Assembly: GCA_934456365.1 (NCBI GenBank) | Contig: CAKSHC010000002.1 | Coordinates: forward strand, 124,001 to 188,000 | From: an uncultured Eubacteriales bacterium | GTDB lineage: Bacteria; Bacillota; Clostridia; Oscillospirales; UMGS1783 | Length of the DNA: 64,000 nucleotides | Direction of reading: 5' to 3' | Shown: positions 15,499 through 23,629 of the stretch, in pieces | Layout of the letters: each line of letters opens with the position of its first letter | How positions within the stretch are numbered: position 1 is the stretch's first letter | Position numbers and translations under genes: made by a program | Notes under the pieces: generated by a model | Told to the model about the DNA's origin: nothing | The model's database searches: none | The model's input: the letters and a program-made list of their open reading frames with translations, nothing else

Positions 15499-15527
15499 TT
15501 GACAATTCCTCCATCTGTCGATAGGAT
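15499..15527 (+). promoter_or_regulatory. Promoter of the FMN-lipoprotein/apbE/rnf operon
   Basis: TTGACA (15499-15504), 17-b spacer, TAGGAT (15522-15527). A leader of about 95 b precedes the ATG at 15630. Confidence 0.72.
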
Positions 15528-15629
15528 AGAATCGATGAGCTGTGAGGGGCTGTTTCCCGTTGCGGGAAGCGGCTCGCGCGGCTTATATCAAAATTTTTTC
15601 GTGCGTTTTCGCACAAGGAGAGAGCAATC

Positions 15630-16697
15630 ATGAAAGCAAAGAAAGTCCTTGCAATGCTGCTGTGCCTGTGCATGGTGGTCGCTTTGGCCGCCTGCGGCGC
15701 CGCCAAGCCGGAAGAGCCCAAGGAGGCCGAGTATAAGCTGGGCATGGGTGTTGTCGTGAATATGGACAGCTCCGCTGCTGGCAACGCTCAGGTCGACGCC
15801 ACCGTCGCCGCCGTCGTGACCGGCGCGGACGGCAAGATCGTTTCCTGCCGCCTGGACGTGGCTCAGAACAAGATGAACGTGACCGACGGTGCGGTCGATA
15901 CCGCCCAGTCCTTCAAGACCAAGATGGAGCTCGGCGATGACTACGGCATGGCCTCCAGCCCCTATTCTCCCGACAACAACGGCGACGGTAAGGTCCTCGA
16001 GTGGTATGAGCAGGCCAAGGCCTTCGAAACCTATGTCGTGGGCAAAACCGCCGACGAAGTCGCTGCCATGACCACCAAAGAGGTCAACGGCCATCAGATC
16101 TCGACCGACGACGCCCTTCTTTCCGCCGGCTGCACCATCCAGATCGGCGACTTCCGCGACGCTGTCGTCAAGGCCTGCCGCGATGAGCAGGGCATGAGCT
16201 TCAAAACCGCTTCCGCTTTCACCCTCGGCGTGGCCGCCAAGACCACCGCTGCCGAGTCCACCGCCGCTGCCGACGAGCAGGACGGCGTGGTGAAGATGTA
16301 TTCCGACTTTGCCGCCGCCGTCATGGTGGATGGCAAGATCGTGGCCGCCCTGAACGACGCCATCCAGCCCAACATCACCGTTGATGCCAGCGGCGAGATC
16401 GTCGATACCGCTTTCAAGGGCACCAAGCGCGAGCTGAAGGAAGGCTACGGCATGGCCGGCAGCCCCTATTCTCCCGACAACAACGGCGACGGCAAGGTCC
16501 TCGAGTGGTATGAGCAGTCTGCCGCTTTCTCCAAGTATGTCGTGGGCAAGACCGCTGTCGAAGTCGAAGATATGAAGACCAAGGAAGTCAACGGCCATCA
16601 GATCTCCGCTGACGACGCTCTTCTCTCCGCCGGCTGCACCATTCAGATCACCAGCATCTGCGCGGTGATGGCTCAGGCCGCGAACAACGCCCGCTAA
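15630..16697 (+). CDS. Lipoprotein with two tandem FMN-binding-like repeats
   Basis: A 355-residue exported lipoprotein; the signal MKAKKVLAMLLCLCMVVALAAC has its lipobox Cys near residue 22. The mature part is two homologous blocks (about 37-190 and 200-350). Each has GKIV, then F..TK.EL...YGMA.SPYSPDNNGDG, EWYEQ, YVVGKT, KEVNGHQIS and LLSAGCTIQI. The AGCTI motif and its position resemble the end of FMN_bind domains (compare AGCTISS and AGATMTS in RnfG here), but the flavin-accepting Thr context is altered. Genes for the flavin transferase ApbE and Rnf follow directly, so an extracytoplasmic electron-transfer role is plausible but unproven. Confidence 0.78.
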   Translation: MKAKKVLAMLLCLCMVVALAACGAAKPEEPKEAEYKLGMGVVVNMDSSAAGNAQVDATVAAVVTGADGKIVSCRLDVAQNKMNVTDGAVDTAQSFKTKMELGDDYGMASSPYSPDNNGDGKVLEWYEQAKAFETYVVGKTADEVAAMTTKEVNGHQISTDDALLSAGCTIQIGDFRDAVVKACRDEQGMSFKTASAFTLGVAAKTTAAESTAAADEQDGVVKMYSDFAAAVMVDGKIVAALNDAIQPNITVDASGEIVDTAFKGTKRELKEGYGMAGSPYSPDNNGDGKVLEWYEQSAAFSKYVVGKTAVEVEDMKTKEVNGHQISADDALLSAGCTIQITSICAVMAQAANNAR

Positions 16698-16727
16698 ATT
16701 TTCCCGCAAAAAAGGAATAGAACGGCA

Positions 16728-17777
16728 TTGAAAAAGCTCAAACCGCTTTTCTGCCTTTGCATGGTTACAGGGCTGCTTGCCATTTTGGCGGGCTGCCCTG
16801 CAACTACGGTTGGGGCAGATCCCAAGGGCATGGCCTATTTCACCTATTTCGATACGGTGTCCTATATCTACAGCTACGCGGGAGACAGTCAGGCCTCCTT
16901 CGAAACCAACTGCCGCACCGCTTCGGAAATTCTGGAGAAATACCACCAGCTCTTCGATATCTACCATGAATATTCCGGCGTCACCAACCTGGCCACCCTC
17001 AACCAAAACGCCGGAGGGCCGGCCATGGAGGTCGATCCCGCCCTTGTGGAGTTTCTGCTCTACGCCAGAGAAATGTACCAAACCACCGGCGGCCGCATGA
17101 ACGTCATGCTCGGCTCCGTTTTGCGCCTGTGGCACGATTGTCGGGAGGCCGCTTCGCAGGATCGGGAAAATGCCCGCGTCCCCGAGCAGGCCGCTTTGCA
17201 GGAAGCCGCCGCGCATACCGACCTCGCCTCCCTGGAGATCGACGAGCAGGCCCATACGGTGCGCATCGCCGATCCGAAGGCCTCTCTGGATGTGGGAGCG
17301 CTGGCCAAAGGCTACGCCACCGAACGGGCCGCCCAGGCCCTGGAAAAGGCCGGCGTCACGAGCTATGTGCTCAACATCGGCGGCAATATCCGCATCATCG
17401 GCCATAAGCCCGACGGCAGCGGATGGACCACCGGCGTCAAGGATCCGCAGAACACGGATCAGTTCGCCGCCCGGGTCGTCCTGGCCGATACCTCCTGCGT
17501 GACCTCCGGAAACTACGAGCGCTTCTTTACCGTAAACGGAGTCCGCTACCATCATATCATCGATCCGGAAACCAACCTGCCCGCCGCCTACTTCGCCTCG
17601 GTCACCGTCATCACCCCCGACAGCGGCCTGGCCGACGCGCTTTCCACCGCCCTTTTCTGCATGAGCTATGAGGAAGGGCTGGCGCTGGCGGAAAAGCTCG
17701 GCAATGTTCAGGTGCTCTGGATCTATTCCGACGGCTCGCAAGCAAAGACCCCGGAGCTCCCACTTCTGGGGTCTTGA
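16728..17777 (+). CDS. apbE: FAD:protein FMN transferase (ApbE), lipoprotein
   Basis: ApbE cleaves FAD and attaches FMN covalently to Thr/Ser of partner proteins outside the membrane; RnfG and RnfD are known targets. The 349-residue protein has a lipoprotein signal (LAILAGC near residue 22), then GGRMNVMLGSVLRLWHD, the SLDVGALAKGYATERA block (about 185-200), LNIGGNIRIIG and HHIIDPETNLPA. The start is TTG at 16728 preceded by AAAGGAA; no ATG is near. It lies 30 b after the FMN-like lipoprotein gene and 44 b before rnfC, so target and modifier genes are adjacent. Confidence 0.93.
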   Translation: MKKLKPLFCLCMVTGLLAILAGCPATTVGADPKGMAYFTYFDTVSYIYSYAGDSQASFETNCRTASEILEKYHQLFDIYHEYSGVTNLATLNQNAGGPAMEVDPALVEFLLYAREMYQTTGGRMNVMLGSVLRLWHDCREAASQDRENARVPEQAALQEAAAHTDLASLEIDEQAHTVRIADPKASLDVGALAKGYATERAAQALEKAGVTSYVLNIGGNIRIIGHKPDGSGWTTGVKDPQNTDQFAARVVLADTSCVTSGNYERFFTVNGVRYHHIIDPETNLPAAYFASVTVITPDSGLADALSTALFCMSYEEGLALAEKLGNVQVLWIYSDGSQAKTPELPLLGS

Positions 17778-17821
17778 TCGTTTCGGTCCGAAAAGCACAA
17801 AATAAAGGAGGAGCAACTGCT

Positions 17822-19180
17822 TTGAAAAAAGAAATCTCATCCCTGCATGTGCCCCATAATAAGCACACAGCCGGCTGCGTTCCGGTGCGGATCGACCTGC
17901 CTCATGAGGTCGTCCTGCCCATGAACATGCACTCCGGCCACGACGCCGAACCGGTCGTCTCGGTCGGCGACAGCGTGAAGGTGGGCCAGCTCATCGCGCG
18001 GGAAGAAGGGCGCTTTTCTTCCCCCGTCCATGCGTCCGTTTCCGGCAAGGTCGTCGAAATCGGATCCATGGAAACCCCGAAGGGCAAATCCACCGTCACC
18101 ATCCGCATCGAAAGCGACGGGCGCATGGAGGTCGATCCCTCGGTCAAGCCCCCCGTCCTCACCGATTGCGACAGCTTCCTGCAGGCCGTGCGCGAAAGCG
18201 GCCTGGTCGGCCTCGGCGGCGCGGCTTTCCCCACCTGGGCCAAGCTCAATGAAGCCAAGAACCCCGAGTATCATGTCGATACCGTCCTGATCAACGCCGC
18301 CGAGTGCGAGCCCTACATCACCAGCGACCACCGCATGATGCTCGCCCATCCCGAGCTCATCGCCGACGGCATCGAGTACCTGCGCAAATACATGGCCGAT
18401 TATCTGGGCGGCGCCGTCTATAAAATCTGCATCGAAACCAATAAGCCCGACGCCATCGAGCTTCTGAAGAAAACCTTCGCACAGAAGGAGTATGTGCAGA
18501 TCCACGAGCTCAACCCCATCTATCCGCAGGGCGCCAAGCAGGTCACGCTCTATAACGCCACCGGCCGTGTTGCCGTGGCCGGCCGCCGCTTCCCCTCGTT
18601 CGGCGCGCTGATCATCAACGTGTCCTCGCTGGCTCTGATGGCAAACTACCTCAATACCGGCATGCCGCTCGTGGAGCGCATCGTCACGGTAGACGGGCCT
18701 GCCGTGGAAAAGCCCATGAACCTCATCGCCCCCATCGGCACCCGCATCAGCGAGCTGTTGAAGGTGACGGGGCTCAAAGCCCAGCCCGGCAAGGTGCTCA
18801 TCGGCGGCCCCATGAACGGCACCGCCATCTGCTCGACCGACGATCCCATCGTCAAGGTCGCCAACGCCGTGCTCGTCTTCGACGAGAAGAGCGCCGTGCT
18901 GCCCGAGGCCTCGGCCTGCATCAACTGCGGCCGCTGCATGGAAAAATGTCCCATCGGCATCAGCGTTTTCGATGTGGATCGCTGCCTGAAGATCGCGGAT
19001 GAGGAAAAGAGGGTGCGCAAGCTGATCGATACCGGCGTGCGCCAGTGCGTGGACTGCGCCTGCTGCTCCTATGTCTGCCCGGCCCACCGGCCTCTGCTCC
19101 AGATCAACCAGCAGGCCAAATCCTATCTGAAGCAGATCGCCGCCGAACAAAAAGAAAAAGCGGGAGGTTCCACGAAATGA
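17822..19180 (+). CDS. rnfC: Rnf complex subunit C
   Basis: RnfC is the cytoplasmic NADH/FMN/iron-sulfur subunit of the membrane ferredoxin:NAD+ oxidoreductase. The 452-residue protein has an N-terminal biotinyl-like sandwich, the FMN/NADH region GLGGAAFPTWAKL with NAAECEPYI (about 125-165), and two 4Fe-4S clusters, CINCGRCMEKCP (about 366) and CVDCACCSYVCP (about 408). A TTG at 17822, 9 b after GGAGG, is the supported start and gives MKKEISSLHVP; an earlier in-frame TTG at 17774 overlaps apbE. The stop overlaps the rnfD ATG by ATGA. Confidence 0.94.
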   Translation: MKKEISSLHVPHNKHTAGCVPVRIDLPHEVVLPMNMHSGHDAEPVVSVGDSVKVGQLIAREEGRFSSPVHASVSGKVVEIGSMETPKGKSTVTIRIESDGRMEVDPSVKPPVLTDCDSFLQAVRESGLVGLGGAAFPTWAKLNEAKNPEYHVDTVLINAAECEPYITSDHRMMLAHPELIADGIEYLRKYMADYLGGAVYKICIETNKPDAIELLKKTFAQKEYVQIHELNPIYPQGAKQVTLYNATGRVAVAGRRFPSFGALIINVSSLALMANYLNTGMPLVERIVTVDGPAVEKPMNLIAPIGTRISELLKVTGLKAQPGKVLIGGPMNGTAICSTDDPIVKVANAVLVFDEKSAVLPEASACINCGRCMEKCPIGISVFDVDRCLKIADEEKRVRKLIDTGVRQCVDCACCSYVCPAHRPLLQINQQAKSYLKQIAAEQKEKAGGSTK

Positions 19181-20115
19181 GCAAACTTCATATCTCTCCC
19201 ACCCCCCATATCCATCAGCCCGGCTCCTCCACCCGGCGGATCATGCTCGATGTCATCATCGCGCTTCTCCCCGCCGCCGTGGCCGGCGTCGTGATCTTCG
19301 GCCTTTCCGCTGTATGGACAATCCTCACCTGCGTCGTGGCCGCCGTGCTGGCTGAGTTCCTGTTCAGCCTCTGCACCAAAAGAAAGCAGACCATCGGGGA
19401 TCTCTCCGCCGTGGTCACCGGCCTTCTGCTGGCGCTCAACCTCAGCACCGCCGTGCCCCTCTGGCAGTGCGCCATCGGCAGCGTGTTTGCCATCGTCATC
19501 GTCAAGGGCTGCTTCGGCGGCATCGGGAAGAATCTCGTCAACCCGGCCATCGCCGCCCGCGTCTTCCTGCTTCTGTGCTTTACCAGCACCGTGGCCGGCG
19601 GAGCCGCTCCCGTGGCGGATCTGACCGCAACCGCCACCCCGCTGGTCACCATCAACCAGGGCGCCGCGGCCGCAAAGGCCATCTCGCTGTCCAGCCTCTT
19701 CTTCGGCAACTACGGCGGCGCCATCGGCGAAACCTGCACCATCGCCCTGCTTTTGGGCTTTGTGTATCTGGTCGTGCGCCGGGTCATCAAGTGGTATGTC
19801 CCCGCCTCTTTTGCCGCCACCGTTTTCGCCTGCGCCTTTTTCTTCGGCGGCTTTGACGCAGCCTATGCCCTCCAGCATGTGCTGGCCGGCGGCCTGCTGC
19901 TGGGCGCCATCTTCATGGCGACCGACTACGTCACCACTCCCGCCACCCGCTGGGGCCGCGTGCTCTTCTGCGTGGGCGCCGGGATCCTTACCTATCTGAT
20001 CCGTCAGTTCGGCGGCTATCCGGAGGGCGTGTCCATCGCGATTCTGACCATGAACCTCTTCACTCCCTTCCTCTCCGACCTGACCCGGAAGAAAACGCTG
20101 GGAGGTGTCAAGTGA
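19177..20115 (+). CDS. rnfD: Rnf complex subunit D
   Basis: Integral membrane subunit of 312 residues with about nine hydrophobic helices. In characterised complexes RnfD carries covalent FMN on a Thr of an S(T/G)AT-type motif. Here the helix region NLVNPAIAARVF and the loop ATATPLVTINQGA (about residues 145-160) match the family, and FMATDYVTTPAT is also typical of RnfD/NqrB. Start and stop overlap rnfC and rnfG by a few bases, showing tight coupling. Confidence 0.93.
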   Translation: MSKLHISPTPHIHQPGSSTRRIMLDVIIALLPAAVAGVVIFGLSAVWTILTCVVAAVLAEFLFSLCTKRKQTIGDLSAVVTGLLLALNLSTAVPLWQCAIGSVFAIVIVKGCFGGIGKNLVNPAIAARVFLLLCFTSTVAGGAAPVADLTATATPLVTINQGAAAAKAISLSSLFFGNYGGAIGETCTIALLLGFVYLVVRRVIKWYVPASFAATVFACAFFFGGFDAAYALQHVLAGGLLLGAIFMATDYVTTPATRWGRVLFCVGAGILTYLIRQFGGYPEGVSIAILTMNLFTPFLSDLTRKKTLGGVK

Positions 20116-21395
20116 TGAAAGTTCTGAAATCCGCCTTGAGCCTTCTCCTGATCGTCGCCGCCTTCGGCCTCGCCATGTTCGGGCTCAACTTCTACACCGG
20201 CCCCCTCGCCGAGGCAAACCGCGCGGGCGACGCGCTGGCCCCTCTGCTGGCCGTGATGCCCGAAGGCTCGTCCTTCGATTCCTCCTCCCTTCTCTACGAC
20301 TCGGCCGACCCCGCCTCCTCCTCGCTGACCAACGTCAGCGCGCAGGTGCTCAAGGTCTACCAGGAGGCCACCGGTAAGGGCTTTGCCATCCAGTGCCAAA
20401 CGGAAGGCAACTATTCCGGCGATCCCATGAGCCTGACCTTCGGCGTGGACGCCGAGGGTAAGATCACCGGCATCCAGATCGATACCTATACCGATTCCAT
20501 CGACGTCCGCACCAAAGGCGAGAGCTTCCTGCCCTCCTTCGTGGGTCAGGATTCCACCCTGGCGGATGTAACGCTGGTCGCCGGCTGCACCATCTCCTCC
20601 TCCTCCATCCGCAATGCGGTGCTGGCAGGCATGGAGGTGCTCACCGCCAATAACCTCGTCAGCGCCGGCGTCAAAACGCCCACCCAGATCCTCACCGAGC
20701 TGATCTCCACCGTGGCTCCCGGCATGACCCAGGAAGGCGTTCTGAAAGCCACCGAGATCGCCGCCTCCGGCAGCGCGGAAACGGCCTACCAGGCCAACAA
20801 CGGCTCCGGCTTCGCCTTCATCCTCAAAGAGGGCGAGAATTCTTACCTCGCCGTGGTCAACGCCATGGGCACCTGCCGTCTGTATGACGTCGAGGCCGCC
20901 GATGTGACGGAAGCCCATGAGGCCCTGGTCCAGGAAGCCGTCGCCGCCGCCAAGTCCCAGAAGGACTACTCCGCCGACCTCGAGAAGAAGCTGAAAAAGC
21001 TCTATGAGGGCGCGTCCGACCTTACCTCCCTCTCGCTCGACACCTTCAGCACCGTCGTCAGCGCCATCCGCTTCCAGGCAAACGGCGCGACCTATACCGC
21101 CTTCTATTGCCGCCCTGTGGGCTTCGACCAGATGGATATCTACGTCGTTGTGGACGAAACCGGCGCCATCCATAAGCTCGACGCCAAGCAGCTCTTCTTC
21201 GAAACGGAGTATTTCCCCGTGGCCAACAGCGTCAAACAGCCCGAATATAAAGCCGGCTTCGAGGGGATCACCTCCGACAGCTTCGCCGCGGATACCGGCA
21301 TGATCGCCGGCGCCACCATGACCTCCGGCGCCGTCCGCCAGGCCGTCACCGATTCCTTTGCTGCCTTCGCGCAGATTCAGAACGGAGGGAACTGA
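20115..21395 (+). CDS. rnfG: Rnf complex subunit G, enlarged with two FMN-binding-like domains
   Basis: RnfG is an extracytoplasmic, membrane-anchored flavoprotein subunit. This one has 426 residues, about twice the usual 180-220: an N-terminal helix (LLLIVAAFGLAMFGLNFY), a first FMN_bind-like domain ending VAGCTISSSSIRNAV (about 155-170), and a second ending IAGATMTSGAVRQAV (about 395-410). The second has the canonical GAT-x-T acceptor motif; the first has Cys for Ala. Start is the ATG at 20115 with GGGAGG upstream, or the adjacent GTG at 20112. The duplication parallels the tandem repeats of the lipoprotein at the start of the operon. Confidence 0.9.
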   Translation: MKVLKSALSLLLIVAAFGLAMFGLNFYTGPLAEANRAGDALAPLLAVMPEGSSFDSSSLLYDSADPASSSLTNVSAQVLKVYQEATGKGFAIQCQTEGNYSGDPMSLTFGVDAEGKITGIQIDTYTDSIDVRTKGESFLPSFVGQDSTLADVTLVAGCTISSSSIRNAVLAGMEVLTANNLVSAGVKTPTQILTELISTVAPGMTQEGVLKATEIAASGSAETAYQANNGSGFAFILKEGENSYLAVVNAMGTCRLYDVEAADVTEAHEALVQEAVAAAKSQKDYSADLEKKLKKLYEGASDLTSLSLDTFSTVVSAIRFQANGATYTAFYCRPVGFDQMDIYVVVDETGAIHKLDAKQLFFETEYFPVANSVKQPEYKAGFEGITSDSFAADTGMIAGATMTSGAVRQAVTDSFAAFAQIQNGGN

Positions 21396-21397
21396 GC

Positions 21398-22000
21398 ATG
21401 AATGAGAAAAAATACCTCCTCGGCGGAATTCCCGCCACCCTGCTGGCCATGGCCGCAGCCTTCGTCATGGCCTCCAGCGCAGACCTGCGGGCGGCCGTGG
21501 GCATGAGCATCGTGATCCTGGTGGCCACCCTGCTCTCCTCCCTCGTCATCACCGCTCTCAGCCGCGTCATCCCCAAGCCCGTCCGGCTCCCGGCCAACCT
21601 GCTCATCATCACCGGTTTCGTGTCGCTGTCCAATATGCTGATGCAGGCCTTCTTCCCCGCAGCCGTAAACCTGCTGGGCGTCCACCTGGCCGCCCTGGCC
21701 GCCTGCCCCGTCCTCTTTAAGGAAGCCGACGAGGCCGACGAGCACGGCGAAACGCTGACCGTCCGGTCGGCGCTCATCACCGCCGTCTTCCTCTCGGCCG
21801 TCATGATCGTCTGCGCCCTGATCCGGGAAACGCTCGGCAGCGCAACCATCTGGGGCCAGCCCATCGCCTTTTTGGAGCCCGTCAAGATCCCGATCCTGTC
21901 CGGCGTCTATGGCGGCTATCTGATCATGGCCATCCTGATGGCCGTGATCCAGGCCGTCGCCGCGTCCCGGAAGAAAAAAAATGAGGAGGTCGGAAAGTGA
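21398..22000 (+). CDS. rnfE: Rnf complex subunit E
   Basis: A 200-residue membrane subunit with about six helices, homologous to RnfA and forming with it the pseudo-symmetric membrane core of the complex. It contains the family segments GMSIVILVATLLSSLVIT and SLSNMLMQAFFPAA. ATG at 21398 lies 2 b after the rnfG stop; its own stop overlaps the rnfA GTG. Confidence 0.92.
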   Translation: MNEKKYLLGGIPATLLAMAAAFVMASSADLRAAVGMSIVILVATLLSSLVITALSRVIPKPVRLPANLLIITGFVSLSNMLMQAFFPAAVNLLGVHLAALAACPVLFKEADEADEHGETLTVRSALITAVFLSAVMIVCALIRETLGSATIWGQPIAFLEPVKIPILSGVYGGYLIMAILMAVIQAVAASRKKKNEEVGK

Positions 22001-22554
22001 GCGCATCCGTGATTTTCGGCATTCTGTTGGCCGGCATCCTGTCCAACAACTACGCCATCCTGCATTTCCTCGGCACCGGCGCCGTCGTGACCAACCATCG
22101 CCCCGTCCGCCAGAGCCTCGTGCTCGGATTGGGCACCACCGTCGTCATGGTGCTCTGCACCCTGATCACCTGGCCCATCAATACCTACCTCCTCGCTGAG
22201 GTCTCCTACCTGCAAATCATGGCCTTTATGCTGGTGGTCATCCTCATCGTCGAGCTGCTCCACCTCGCCCTGCCCAAGGTGCTCGACGGCTTCTGCCATG
22301 CCGACTTCGTCAAGTTCGGCATCAACGGCGCCGTCCTCGGCCTCTGCATTGAAAACACCTCGCTGTCCTTCGGCGAGGCCGCCCTCACCGCATTGGCCGT
22401 CGGCATCGGCTTTACCGTCGTCCTGATCCTCTATTCCCGCCTGCGCGAAGCCCTCGGCGAAGAGGAATCTGCGCCCGCCGCCTTCCGCGGCCTGCCCCTG
22501 TCGCTGCTCACCGCCGGAATGATCGCCCTGGCTCTGCTGGCGCTCAATTTCTGA
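21997..22554 (+). CDS. rnfA: Rnf complex subunit A
   Basis: A 185-residue membrane subunit with six helices. The opening ILLAGILSNNYAILHFLGTGA has the NNY(V/I)L pattern typical of RnfA, although the usual Cys-Pro ending is not there. It starts with GTG at 21997 overlapping rnfE, with AGGAGG 9 b upstream. In Clostridia rnfB normally follows rnfA; here the next gene, 3 b on, encodes a NusG-II protein. Confidence 0.9.
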   Translation: MSASVIFGILLAGILSNNYAILHFLGTGAVVTNHRPVRQSLVLGLGTTVVMVLCTLITWPINTYLLAEVSYLQIMAFMLVVILIVELLHLALPKVLDGFCHADFVKFGINGAVLGLCIENTSLSFGEAALTALAVGIGFTVVLILYSRLREALGEEESAPAAFRGLPLSLLTAGMIALALLALNF

Positions 22555-22557
22555 TCC

Positions 22558-22911
22558 ATGAAAAAGCGCGACTGGATCCTGATCGGCAGCCTGCTGGCAT
22601 TGGCTTTGATCATCACAGGCCTCTTCTTCCTGCTCCGGCAGGGAGGAGAGGCTGTGGTGGTTCGCGTCAACGGCGAAGAGGTCGCCCGCTATTCCCTCTC
22701 TCAGAATGGGGAATATTCCTTAAACGGCGGCACCAACGTCCTGCGCATCGAAAACGGCGAGGCCTTCCTGATCAGCGCCGATTGCCCGGACCTCCTCTGC
22801 GTCAAGCAGGGCAAGATCCGCTATAAAGGGCAAACGATCACCTGCCTGCCCAACCGGCTCACGGTGACCGTCGATTCCCCCCGCTCCGGCGGAGTGGACC
22901 TGATCTCGTGA
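22558..22911 (+). CDS. NusG domain II protein, membrane-anchored
   Basis: A 117-residue protein with one N-terminal membrane helix (WILIGSLLALALIITGLFFLL) and an outside domain of the NusG-II family. Its conserved features are VRVNGEEVARYSLSQNGEY, the paired cysteines in ADCPDLLCVKQGKI and the CLPNRLTVTV end. It is often found between Rnf or ApbE genes and a Gx transporter in Firmicutes. The role is unknown; the CPxxxC arrangement suggests redox or metal chemistry outside the membrane. Confidence 0.88.
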   Translation: MKKRDWILIGSLLALALIITGLFFLLRQGGEAVVVRVNGEEVARYSLSQNGEYSLNGGTNVLRIENGEAFLISADCPDLLCVKQGKIRYKGQTITCLPNRLTVTVDSPRSGGVDLIS

Positions 22912-22926
22912 GGGAGGTGGGCGAAT

Positions 22927-23421
22927 ATGAAAGCGTGTAAGGTGGCCTTCCTCGGCCTCTCCATTGCCCTTGCCATGATCCTCTCCTTCGTGGAAAGCCA
23001 GATCCCGGTGTTCACCATGATCCCCGGCATGAAGGTCGGCCTGCCCAATCTGGTCATCGTCTTCCTTCTCTATCGCGCCGGCTGGAAAGAAACCGTGGTC
23101 GTCAGCCTCATCCGGGTCGGCCTGGTCGCCCTGCTCTTCGGCAACCTGCAAAGCTTGATCTTCAGCGTGTCGGGCGCCGCTCTCAGCCTGATCGGCATGA
23201 TCCTGCTGAAAAAGATCGGTAAGTTTTCCCCCGTCGCCGTCAGCGTGTCCGGCGGCGTTCTGCATAACGTCGGCCAGATCATCGCCGCCTGCCTGTGGAC
23301 CCAAGTCGCGCAGGTGGCCTACTACCTCCCCGTCCTGCTCATCAGCGGGATCTGCGCCGGAGTCGTGATCGGCCTGCTCGCCGCCTTTCTCCTCAAACGG
23401 CTGGAAAACGTCCGCTTCTGA
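22927..23421 (+). CDS. Gx transporter family protein (heptaprenyl diphosphate synthase component I-like)
   Basis: A 164-residue protein with five or six hydrophobic helices. It has the family block MIPGMKVGLPNLVIVFLLY (about residues 32-50) and SGGVLHNVGQIIAA (about 100-113). Annotations alternate between heptaprenyl diphosphate synthase subunit I and a membrane transporter with an ECF-S-like fold; the latter fits the all-helical sequence. It is the last gene of the Rnf operon, 15 b after the NusG-II gene. Confidence 0.87.
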   Translation: MKACKVAFLGLSIALAMILSFVESQIPVFTMIPGMKVGLPNLVIVFLLYRAGWKETVVVSLIRVGLVALLFGNLQSLIFSVSGAALSLIGMILLKKIGKFSPVAVSVSGGVLHNVGQIIAACLWTQVAQVAYYLPVLLISGICAGVVIGLLAAFLLKRLENVRF

Positions 23422-23437
23422 ACCGCCCTTTTCAATC

Positions 23438-23467
23438 GCCGCTGCGCATTCGCGCAGCGGCATTTTT
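23438..23467 (+). terminator. Terminator of the Rnf operon
   Basis: A perfect 10-bp stem GCCGCTGCGC (23438-23447) with 23452-23461, ATTC loop, then ATTTTTC; 16 b after the last stop. Confidence 0.88.
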
Positions 23468-23517
23468 CTTTGCTTATAAACCAAACTTAAACAATTCGTG
23501 AATTCTTTTGGGAAAGG

Positions 23518-23547
23518 TTGACAGATTTTGCTTTCCTTTGGTATGCT
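23518..23547 (+). promoter_or_regulatory. Promoter of the first paralogous repeat-protein gene
   Basis: TTGACA (23518-23523), 18-b spacer, TATGCT (23542-23547). The downstream word CTAAAAACAGAAA also follows the peptidase promoter at 24537. Confidence 0.7.
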
Positions 23548-23629
23548 AAAAACAGAAAAAAGCAAAATCTAAACCCCATAAGACATTCCGCCTTCGTTCC
23601 GTGTTCCGCGTCGAGAAAGGAGAATTCGT

